Positions 15,070 through 20,920 of a stretch of DNA of 20,920 nt are shown piece after piece. The stretch comes from Bordetella parapertussis (GTDB lineage: Bacteria > Pseudomonadota > Gammaproteobacteria > Burkholderiales > Burkholderiaceae_B). The stretch is from positions 1 through 20,920 of the forward strand of contig CAMAYM010000043.1 of assembly GCA_945862495.1 (NCBI GenBank), given 5' to 3'. The translations under genes and the position numbers were made by a program. Each line of letters begins with the position of its first letter. Positions within the stretch are counted from its first letter, which is position 1. The notes beneath the pieces were generated by a model. That model saw only the letters and a list, made by a program, of their open reading frames with translations. It had not been told where the DNA came from and ran no database searches.

Positions 15070-16137
15070 TTATTCGGCTCGGATCGGCCAGCCTTGAAGA
15101 TGTTCCTCGGCCATATCAGCCAGCGCGCGAATCCAAGCCGGGTCATCATTTAAGGCAGGGATATAACGAAACTGCTTGCCGCCAGCATGCTTAAACGTAT
15201 CGCCCACCTCAATCGAGATTTCCTCAAGCGTCTCTAGGCAATCCGCCAAAAAGCCCGGGCACACGACATCGATCGCGGTGATCCCCTCTTTTGCGAGACG
15301 CTCAACCGTAGGTTCTGTATAGGGCTCCAACCACTTGGCCGGCCCAAATCGGCTTTGAAATGTCACAAGATACTGGTCATCCGTCAACCCAAGGTGCAAC
15401 GCGAGCGCGCGAGCCGTCTCATAAGAGTCTTTACAGTATGGATCGCCCTTGTTGACGCACTGTTGTGGCAAGCCATGAAAACTCATCACTAGCTTTTGTG
15501 GTCGGCCATGCTCGGCCCAAAAAGCCGCGATCTTGTCCCCCAAGGGCTGGATAAAAGAAGGGTGGGTATGGAAACGCTTGATAAACCGCATCGCGGGTTG
15601 GTCGCGCAGGCGGGCAGCTACCTGTGTGACGGCGTCCACCACGGTCGCGGTTGTGCTGGAGGCGTACTGCGGATAAAGCGGAACCACCAGGATGTTTTCA
15701 CAACCGCGGTCACGCAAGGACATCATCGCACTCTTGATTGAAGGATTGCCATAGCGCATACCCGTCTCAACCTCGACCTCCAGACCACGTTCAGCAAAAA
15801 TCTTGCGCAAACCCTCAGTCTGGCGCTGGGTATAGACCAGCAACGGAGAGCCCTCCTCCATCCAAATACTCTGATAGCGCGGCGCGAGCTTGCGTGGTCG
15901 CGCCAACAATATTGGTCCATTTAAAATGGGCCACCATAAAAGCTTAGGAATCTCGATGACTCGCGGATCGGATAAAAACTCACGCAAATAACGTTTAATC
16001 GCCGCAGGCGTAGGTGCATCAGGCGTCCCTAAGTTCACCAGCAGCACCCCGACTCGCGCTGTTGTAAAGGGCTTGGGCCAAGGCATGAAACGCGTGGCGG
16101 GTGCGCTTGCACGCTTGGGTTCGGGCCAAAATCGCAT
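15070..16137 (-). CDS. hemH: Ferrochelatase
   Basis: This enzyme inserts Fe2+ into protoporphyrin IX, the last step of haem b synthesis, at the inner face of the membrane. The 355-residue protein shows VLLVNLGTPDAP near the N-terminus, the signature LVMSFHGLPQQCVNKGDPY with catalytic H221, and CLETLEEI with the conserved acidic residue E302. The start at 16137 leaves one base after the hrcA stop, so hrcA and hemH are probably cotranscribed. The ribosome binding site is weak, and M18 (16086) is an alternative start that would remove a basic, proline-rich leader. It supplies haem for, among others, the cytochromes in this window. I saw no iron-responsive site. Confidence 0.96.
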   Translation of the reverse strand: MRFWPEPKRASAPATRFMPWPKPFTTARVGVLLVNLGTPDAPTPAAIKRYLREFLSDPRVIEIPKLLWWPILNGPILLARPRKLAPRYQSIWMEEGSPLLVYTQRQTEGLRKIFAERGLEVEVETGMRYGNPSIKSAMMSLRDRGCENILVVPLYPQYASSTTATVVDAVTQVAARLRDQPAMRFIKRFHTHPSFIQPLGDKIAAFWAEHGRPQKLVMSFHGLPQQCVNKGDPYCKDSYETARALALHLGLTDDQYLVTFQSRFGPAKWLEPYTEPTVERLAKEGITAIDVVCPGFLADCLETLEEISIEVGDTFKHAGGKQFRYIPALNDDPAWIRALADMAEEHLQGWPIRAE

Positions 16138-16138
16138 A

Positions 16139-17158
16139 TTAAGAACGCTCAGAAGAGTTGTGGCTTAGCGCGCTGGAAAGCAAGCGCGCCGTTATGTCGA
16201 CAATAGGAATCACGCGCTCATAGGCCATCCGCGTCGGACCGATGACACCCAGCGTCCCGATCACATGACCGTCAATGCTATAGGGGGCCGTAATCACAGA
16301 CAAATCCTCGGTAGGCACCAGATCAGAGTCGCCGCCGATATAGATTTGCACGCCTTGTGCGCGACTGGATACCTCGAGCAGTTGCATGAGGTCAGTCTTT
16401 TTCTCAAACATCGAAAAAGTTTTGCGCAAACGGTCCATATCAGAAGCAAGCTCATTGACATCAAGCAGTCTGCGCTCACCGGAAATCACCATGGTTTCAA
16501 CCTCATCAGCCGCTTCGGCGCCTGCCTCGACAGCGGCTTGCATCAATCGGGACGTATCTTCTTGGAGCCGTGCGAGGTCTTGTGCAAGCGTCTGTCTGAC
16601 CTCCGCGAAAGACTTGCCCGCGAAATTATGATTGAAAAAATTAGCGGCCTCAATTAGCGCGGTACTGCTGTAATCTCGGGGGGTAAGCAAAATCCGGTTT
16701 TGCACATCACCATCCGGCGTCACGATAATGAGAAGAATACGCTTTTCCGAGAGTCGAATAAACTCAATTTGACGGAAAACCTGAGCGCGCTTAGGGGATA
16801 AAACGACCCCGGCAAACTGCGTCAAGCTCGACAACATCGAAGCCGCTGCATTGACTGCACGCGAAGGGTCTGAAGCCGACTGCAAATCCCGCACATTTGA
16901 GGTCGAGGCGAGTTCGAAGGGTTTGGCTGTCAACATCGTATCGACAAATAGGCGGTAGCCCTTAGGGGTCGGCACGCGTCCGGCTGACGTATGCGGGCTG
17001 TGAATCAACCCGAATTCTTCGAGATCCGCCATCACATTGCGTATCGTTGCAGGCGATAAATCGAATAGTTTAGAGAGCGTGCGAGATCCGACGGGTTGAC
17101 CGTCGTCAATATACCGTTCGATTAATGCTTTCAGCAGGGAGCGCGCACGATCATCCAT
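16139..17158 (-). CDS. hrcA: Heat-inducible transcription repressor HrcA
   Basis: This 339-residue protein has an N-terminal winged-helix domain (GSRTLSKLFDLSPATIRNVM, then HTSAGRVPTPKGYRLFVD) followed by the HrcA effector domain, including VIVTPDGDVQNRILL-like text and ending with a GTLGVIGPTRMAYERVIPIV segment. HrcA represses chaperone genes by binding the CIRCE operator, and in many bacteria it needs GroEL for activity. Two ATGs are adjacent; I chose 17158 because AGGG is better spaced for it and the family begins MDDRAR, though 17161 adds only one Met. No CIRCE sequence is visible here, so its targets, probably groESL, should lie elsewhere. It is divergent from nadK and is the first gene before hemH. 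Confidence 0.95.
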   Translation of the reverse strand: MDDRARSLLKALIERYIDDGQPVGSRTLSKLFDLSPATIRNVMADLEEFGLIHSPHTSAGRVPTPKGYRLFVDTMLTAKPFELASTSNVRDLQSASDPSRAVNAAASMLSSLTQFAGVVLSPKRAQVFRQIEFIRLSEKRILLIIVTPDGDVQNRILLTPRDYSSTALIEAANFFNHNFAGKSFAEVRQTLAQDLARLQEDTSRLMQAAVEAGAEAADEVETMVISGERRLLDVNELASDMDRLRKTFSMFEKKTDLMQLLEVSSRAQGVQIYIGGDSDLVPTEDLSVITAPYSIDGHVIGTLGVIGPTRMAYERVIPIVDITARLLSSALSHNSSERS

Positions 17159-17186
17159 CATTACCCTATTTTACCTTCCTCACCTC

Positions 17187-17212
17187 TATAATCGAATAGT
17201 TTTTCGTCGATT
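17187..17212. promoter_or_regulatory. TATAAT and dyad in the hrcA/nadK divergent region
   Basis: TATAAT (17187-17192) is a perfect -10 hexamer on the + strand, about 30 bp before nadK, but without a good -35. AATCGA (17190-17195) and TCGATT (17207-17212) are inverted arms overlapping it. They could be an operator for either divergent gene. Confidence 0.35.
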
Positions 17213-17221
17213 GAGCTTTGC

Positions 17222-18121
17222 ATGCATTTTCCCATCATCGCACTAGTGGGGCGTTACCAAGACTCGGGCTTACATGCTCCGCTGCGTGCGCTCGCCACCC
17301 AGTTGACCCAAGCAGGCAGGCAAGTCCTAATCGAAGCAGAAACGGCCCGTCACACCGGCGTCTCCGAATACCCGGCCGCCGACTTTTCCCAAATTGGCCA
17401 ACGCGCGGATCTTGCAATCGTAATGGGTGGGGACGGCACGATGTTAGGGGCTGCTCGACATCTTGCCCCCTTCGCCGTTCCGGTCGTGGGCATCAATCAC
17501 GGCCGCCTGGGTTTCATTACCGATATTCCTATGCACGATGCCAACGCAGCCCTGGCCGATCTATTACAGGGTCGCTTTGACACCGAGGAACGCATGCTTT
17601 TGAGCGCTACAGTCTGGCGTGGTCAATCTCAGATGTATGCTGCGACCGCACTGAATGATGTAGTCCTCAACCGCGCGGGTCGCGGAGGCATGATCGAAGT
17701 ACGCGTCGAGGTAAACGATACCTTTATGTACACGCAGCGCGCGGATGGTCTGATCGTGGCCACGCCGACTGGCTCTACTGCTTATGCACTTTCAGCGGCA
17801 GGCCCCATTCTCCACCCATTAGTGAGTGCGATGCTCTTAGTACCCGTTGCCCCCCAAACACTCTCCAACCGTCCCATTGTCATCCCTGCCGATAGCGTGC
17901 TCAACTTGACGCTCAGCGCGATGAGCCGTGTCGAGCTTGGCGCGAGCGTGCACTTTGATATGCAAACCTGGTCCGACCTAACCGTGGGTGATCGTATTGT
18001 TGTACAGCGCGCACCGCATACGATCCGTTTCTTACACCCCACTGGTTACAGCTTTTTTTCCACTTTGCGCCGCAAACTCGACTGGAATCGACTGCCACAG
18101 TCCGGCAACGACGGGGAATAA
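17222..18121 (+). CDS. nadK: NAD kinase
   Basis: This cytoplasmic enzyme phosphorylates NAD+ to NADP+ using ATP or polyphosphate. The 299-residue protein has the signature GGDGT (69-73), then INHGRLGFITD (91-101), a conserved ND pair (145-146) in ALNDVVLNR, and TPTGSTAYALSAAGPI (181-196), which binds the nucleotide. Length is typical (E. coli about 292). The ATG at 17222 is preceded by a weak TTGAG. Its stop lies three bases before recN, and the recN ribosome binding site (GGGGAA) is inside its last codons, so nadK–recN is an operon, as in many proteobacteria. Confidence 0.97.
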   Translation: MHFPIIALVGRYQDSGLHAPLRALATQLTQAGRQVLIEAETARHTGVSEYPAADFSQIGQRADLAIVMGGDGTMLGAARHLAPFAVPVVGINHGRLGFITDIPMHDANAALADLLQGRFDTEERMLLSATVWRGQSQMYAATALNDVVLNRAGRGGMIEVRVEVNDTFMYTQRADGLIVATPTGSTAYALSAAGPILHPLVSAMLLVPVAPQTLSNRPIVIPADSVLNLTLSAMSRVELGASVHFDMQTWSDLTVGDRIVVQRAPHTIRFLHPTGYSFFSTLRRKLDWNRLPQSGNDGE

Positions 18122-18124
18122 AGA

Positions 18125-19768
18125 ATGCTACGCGCGCTCCATATTCGCGATTTTGTGATCGTGACCGAGGCCGAAATAAATTTTGAGGCTGGATTTACGG
18201 TCTTTTCAGGCGAAACCGGTGCGGGAAAGTCTATTTTGATCGACGCACTGGCGCTCACGTTAGGCGAGCGCGCCGACTCGTCAGTTTTGCGCACTGGCGC
18301 GGCGCGCGCTGAAATTAGTGCCGTTTTTGACGTTCCGCCTGACCTGACCGGCTGGCTTGCAGAGCATGATCTGAGTGGTGAGGGCGAGTTGGTATTGCGC
18401 CGGGTGGTCGATGCCCAGGGTCGCAGCCGCGGCTACATCAACGGCTCAGCCGTCACGATTGCCCAGCTGCGCGAAGTTGGTGAGTATCTGGTGGATATTC
18501 ATGGCCAACATGCACATCAAAGTCTGTTACGTGCTGAAAGCCAGCGGGACATGGTGGATGCGCATGGAGGACACCACGCTTTACGCCAGCAAGTCTCACT
18601 GGCCTGGAAGGCCTTGAGAAAAGTTGAGAGACAGCTCACACTTTCCGAACAAGATGCCACCGCATTAAATGCCGCAAGGGAAAAACTGGAATGGCAACTC
18701 GGCGAGCTGGATCGACTGTCGCTTGGAGAGACGGAGTGGGAAGAGGTATCCGCCGAGCAAACGCGTCTTGCAAATGCCCAATCGCTGCTTGACGGTGCTG
18801 CCCAGGCGCTCGGATGTCTGGATGAAAACGAGGATTCGGCCCACCATCAGATTGTGGCGGCGCTTCAGAAAATCGCTCAACTCCTGAGACATGATCCTGC
18901 GCTGCAAGCCGTACACGAATCGCTCGAGTCCGCACGCATCTCTGTTAGCGAGGCGGTTTCCGACCTCAATGCCTACCTGTCGCGTGTAGAACTTGATCCC
19001 GAAAGGCTGGCGATCGTCGATGAACGGATGCGCAATATTTTCGATCTGGCGCGCAAATTCAAAACAGAGCCAGAGCAACTTTTCACGCTTCATACGGGCT
19101 TGCGTCACGAACAAGAAGCCTTAAGCACGTCCGCGGATATTGAAACGCTTCGTGCGACGGCCGCCACACTTAAAACCGAATATCTTAGTCACGCCCACGC
19201 ACTCACCACAGCACGCCGCAAGGCAGCTGCTGATCTGGGCAAGCAAGTATCCAAGGCGATGCAAACCTTGGCGATGGAGGGCGGACAGTTCAGCGTGTCG
19301 CTTGCTGAGGGCCCCGCTTCGGCGCAGGGTCAAGATGTCGTGGAGTTTTTAGTTGCTGGACATGCTGGGACCCCCCCAAAACCCTTGGCTAAAGTTGCCT
19401 CTGGCGGCGAACTGGCCCGTATTTCGCTTGCACTTTCCGTGATTGCGAGCCGGGCCGCGCGGGTACCGACCCTGATATTTGATGAAGTCGACAGCGGAAT
19501 TGGAGGGGCCGTGGCGGAGGTCGTTGGTAATTTGCTGCGTGAGCTTGGTGAACGCCATCAGGTGCTTTGCGTCACGCACCTCCCCCAGGTCGCGGCTCGG
19601 GGTCAGCATCACTTTCAAGTCAGCAAGCAACAGTCAAAGGGCATCACCGAGTCGTCCATTGCAAAACTTGATGTGCCGGCACGCATCGAAGAGATCGCCC
19701 GAATGCTCGGCGGAATCAAAATCACCCCCACTACGCTCAAGCACGCCCAAGAACTGCTCGAGTCATAA
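18125..19768 (+). CDS. recN: DNA repair ATPase RecN
   Basis: This SMC-like protein takes part in double-strand break repair. The 547-residue protein has Walker A GETGAGKS (29-36), two coiled-coil stretches (about 155-210 and 325-370) typical of RecN, the ABC signature ASGGELARISLAL (SGGE at 426-429), and Walker B LIFDEVD with D453 and E454, followed by CVTHLPQVAARG. Length matches the family (about 550). The ATG at 18125 follows the nadK stop by three bases with GGGGAA upstream. No LexA-type box is apparent directly before it, so any damage control must act at the nadK promoter or not at all. Its 3' end is convergent with fur. Confidence 0.97.
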   Translation: MLRALHIRDFVIVTEAEINFEAGFTVFSGETGAGKSILIDALALTLGERADSSVLRTGAARAEISAVFDVPPDLTGWLAEHDLSGEGELVLRRVVDAQGRSRGYINGSAVTIAQLREVGEYLVDIHGQHAHQSLLRAESQRDMVDAHGGHHALRQQVSLAWKALRKVERQLTLSEQDATALNAAREKLEWQLGELDRLSLGETEWEEVSAEQTRLANAQSLLDGAAQALGCLDENEDSAHHQIVAALQKIAQLLRHDPALQAVHESLESARISVSEAVSDLNAYLSRVELDPERLAIVDERMRNIFDLARKFKTEPEQLFTLHTGLRHEQEALSTSADIETLRATAATLKTEYLSHAHALTTARRKAAADLGKQVSKAMQTLAMEGGQFSVSLAEGPASAQGQDVVEFLVAGHAGTPPKPLAKVASGGELARISLALSVIASRAARVPTLIFDEVDSGIGGAVAEVVGNLLRELGERHQVLCVTHLPQVAARGQHHFQVSKQQSKGITESSIAKLDVPARIEEIARMLGGIKITPTTLKHAQELLES

Positions 19769-19777
19769 AGGGTTTTT

Positions 19778-19794
19778 AGCAATCTCTGATTGTT
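19778..19794. terminator. Weak stem-loop between recN and fur
   Basis: AGCAATC and GATTGTT (one G-U pair) flank a TCT loop in the 25-bp convergent gap. The 7-bp stem is followed by TATT on the + strand and by CTAAAAA on the other. It is a weak terminator candidate only. Confidence 0.35.
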
Positions 19795-20213
19795 TATTGA
19801 CAGTTTTTACAGACACCATATAAGACCATGGCATGGCTTTCCAGCGTAAAGCTGTTGTCGCGTGCGATTTTGTGCTGACGTTTTTCGATCTCTTCGTCAT
19901 TGAATTCGGTCACTGAACCACAGTGGGTACAGATTAAATGATCGTGGTGATCACCGTCATTGAGCTCAAAAATTGACTTACCACCGTCAAACTGACTGCG
20001 CGACAGAATGCCAGCCTGCTCGAACTGGGTCAGCACTCGGTAAACAGTTGCCAGACCAATATCGATATTTTCTGCAATAAGAAAACGATAGACATCCTCT
20101 GCACTCAAATGACGTTCATCTGACTTGCGAAAAATGTCCAAAATCTTTAGGCGCGGAAACGTCGCTTTTAAACCAACGTTTTTTAAATCACTTTGATCGT
20201 TTTCGAGATCCAC
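19794..20213 (-). CDS. fur: Ferric uptake regulator Fur
   Basis: This 139-residue iron-dependent repressor has a winged helix at 10-80 (GLKATFPRLKILDIF, ATVYRVLTQFEQAGIL), the metal-binding HHDH (89-92), and zinc-type CxxC pairs C95/C98 and C135/C138. Length and all metal ligands are normal. The start is GTG at 20213: an AGGA lies about six bases upstream and no ATG occurs before the conserved DNA-binding domain. With Fe2+, Fur dimers bind 19-bp boxes and block iron-uptake genes. It is divergent from bamE; I did not find a convincing Fur box in the shared 82-bp gap, so autoregulation is not supported by sequence. Confidence 0.97.
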   Translation of the reverse strand: MDLENDQSDLKNVGLKATFPRLKILDIFRKSDERHLSAEDVYRFLIAENIDIGLATVYRVLTQFEQAGILSRSQFDGGKSIFELNDGDHHDHLICTHCGSVTEFNDEEIEKRQHKIARDNSFTLESHAMVLYGVCKNCQ

Positions 20214-20229
20214 GGATTATCCTGTAGGG

Positions 20230-20278
20230 TAAAGACTTCGTCACAGTAAAGCTTTATGATAACGTCTTTAGTCCTTTA
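20230..20278. promoter_or_regulatory. TAAAG/CTTTA dyad cluster between fur and bamE
   Basis: TAAAGAC (20230-20236) and GTCTTTA (20264-20270) are perfect inverted arms. Inside is the 10-bp palindrome TAAAGCTTTA (20247-20256), and another CTTTA follows at 20274-20278. A -10-like TATGAT (20255-20260, + strand) overlaps. The arrangement suggests an operator governing one or both divergent genes. It does not match the Fur box well. Confidence 0.4.
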
Positions 20279-20295
20279 TCCCTCAGAGGTTCGCA

Positions 20296-20880
20296 GTGTT
20301 TATGCTTCGTCGATACACCTCTTCTTTGCGCACCGGCTTGACTGTTATTGCCTTGGTGCTCAATACGATTGTCCTTTATGGCTGTACAGGTAGCCAGTAT
20401 GGCTTCCCATACAAAGCAGGCGTCCAACAAGGCAACTGGATCACGAAAGATCAGGTTGCGCTGCTTCGCCCTGGCATGACGCGTGAGCAAGTGCGCTTCG
20501 CCTTAGGCACCCCAATGCTGACCAGCGCGCTGCACGCCAACCGCTGGGACTACCCCTACTATTACCGCGCAGGCAACGGCAAGGTCGAAGAACGTGTCTT
20601 TACCGTATTGTTCGAAGGCGGACAGCTCGCCAGTTTTAAAGGCAGTGATCAGCCTAACTTGCAGCCCTTTCAAATCGCGCGCGACGAAGTTGGGATCTCC
20701 AAGCGCGAAGCCGCTCAGGACGCCTTATTTAAAGAACGCCAGGCCAATGATGCCGGCCTTGGCGCTCCGATTGAAATGGCACCCGGTCTGACGCTAGGAC
20801 AGACGCTTGGCGATACGGCAATTTCTGATCCTGCCGCCTTGCCTGGCGCCCCTGACGACGCGCCAATGCCTCTGCAATAA
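20296..20880 (+). CDS. bamE: Outer membrane assembly lipoprotein BamE (OmlA/SmpA)
   Basis: This 194-residue lipoprotein belongs to the BAM complex that inserts beta-barrel proteins. A signal peptide leads to the lipobox VLYGC with lipidated Cys at 30. The BamE domain (about 48-118) has WITKDQVALLRPGMTREQVRFALGTP, then RWDYPYYYRAG and a VFTVLFEGGQLASF strand. A Pro/Ala/Asp-rich tail of about 75 residues follows, which the 113-residue E. coli protein lacks. The GTG at 20296 has AGAGG six bases upstream; ATG at 20302 is possible but poorly spaced. It lies 20 bp upstream of dapB and divergent from fur, the usual arrangement in this group. Confidence 0.94.
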   Translation: MFMLRRYTSSLRTGLTVIALVLNTIVLYGCTGSQYGFPYKAGVQQGNWITKDQVALLRPGMTREQVRFALGTPMLTSALHANRWDYPYYYRAGNGKVEERVFTVLFEGGQLASFKGSDQPNLQPFQIARDEVGISKREAAQDALFKERQANDAGLGAPIEMAPGLTLGQTLGDTAISDPAALPGAPDDAPMPLQ

Positions 20881-20903
20881 ACACTGTCAAATAAGAGCTC
20901 ATG

Positions 20904-20920
20904 ATGAGAATTGCAATTGC
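20904..20920 (+). CDS. dapB: Start of dihydrodipicolinate reductase gene, cut by window edge
   Basis: Only five full codons are visible (M-R-I-A-I, then part of Ala), matching the start of DapB, whose N-terminus is the NADH-binding strand MRIAIAG. Two ATGs are adjacent (20901 and 20904); a GAG at 20895-20897 is better spaced for the second. Location directly after bamE supports the call, since fur–bamE–dapB order is common in related betaproteobacteria. DapB would act in lysine and diaminopimelate synthesis. Confidence 0.6.

Noticed and set aside
18665..19114. 149-codon open frame antisense to recN
   Set aside because: It lies wholly within recN, has no recognisable motif, and its composition is explained by the opposite strand.
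20214..20295. Fur box in the fur/bamE gap
   Set aside because: Only short GATAA-like fragments are present; no 19-bp dyad of the GATAATGAT type is found.

Overview
The window looks like ordinary chromosome of a betaproteobacterium in the Burkholderiales, most likely Alcaligenaceae (Bordetella/Advenella-like). This rests on recognisable protein sequences (TrxB, DnaK, HrcA, HemH, Fur, a BamE/OmlA-type lipoprotein), on the order recN–fur–bamE–dapB, and on the hrcA–hemH–grpE–dnaK–dnaJ block lying divergent from nadK–recN. The genus is not resolved. Both ends are cut: trxB lacks its N-terminus and only the first codons of dapB are present. I saw no transposase, phage gene, integrase, CRISPR array, rRNA or tRNA. 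No gene-free stretch exceeds about 300 bp; the longest is 3879-4132 (254 bp).

Layout. (1) 1-1571, + strand: trxB and an overlapping Smr-domain gene. (2) 1465-3878, - strand: a two-subunit sodium:solute symporter (small DUF4212 subunit, then a large VC_2705-type subunit with a TTG start), whose 3' end overlaps the Smr gene by 107 bp tail to tail. (3) 3879-4561: a palindrome-rich intergenic region, then a DUF1841 gene. (4) 4624-5403, - strand: two small secreted c-type cytochromes, 12 bp apart. (5) 5540-8205, + strand, divergent from the cytochromes: a MoxR AAA+ ATPase, a GNAT acetyltransferase and a CoxE-like VWA protein, each overlapping the next by exactly 11 bp. (6) 8275-11022: a periplasmic M16 zinc protease, closed by a strong bidirectional terminator. 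(7) 11114-17158, - strand: hrcA–hemH–grpE–dnaK–dnaJ. (8) 17222-19768, + strand: nadK–recN. (9) 19794-20213, - strand: fur with a GTG start. (10) 20296 to the end, + strand: bamE, then the start of dapB.

How they work together. DnaK, DnaJ and GrpE form the Hsp70 chaperone cycle. Near-consensus sigma-32 promoters, both with 13-bp spacers, lie directly upstream of grpE and dnaK, and a Rho-independent terminator between dnaK and dnaJ should reduce dnaJ expression. HrcA is encoded here, but I found no CIRCE operator in the window, so its targets are probably elsewhere. HemH makes haem, which the two cytochromes need. MoxR/VWA pairs are generally thought to act as a chaperone or metal-insertion machine; the client of this one is unknown. 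The most open biological question in the window is the MoxR–GNAT–VWA operon facing the cytochrome pair. The rest is mainly housekeeping, with several unexplained dyad-symmetric intergenic elements.
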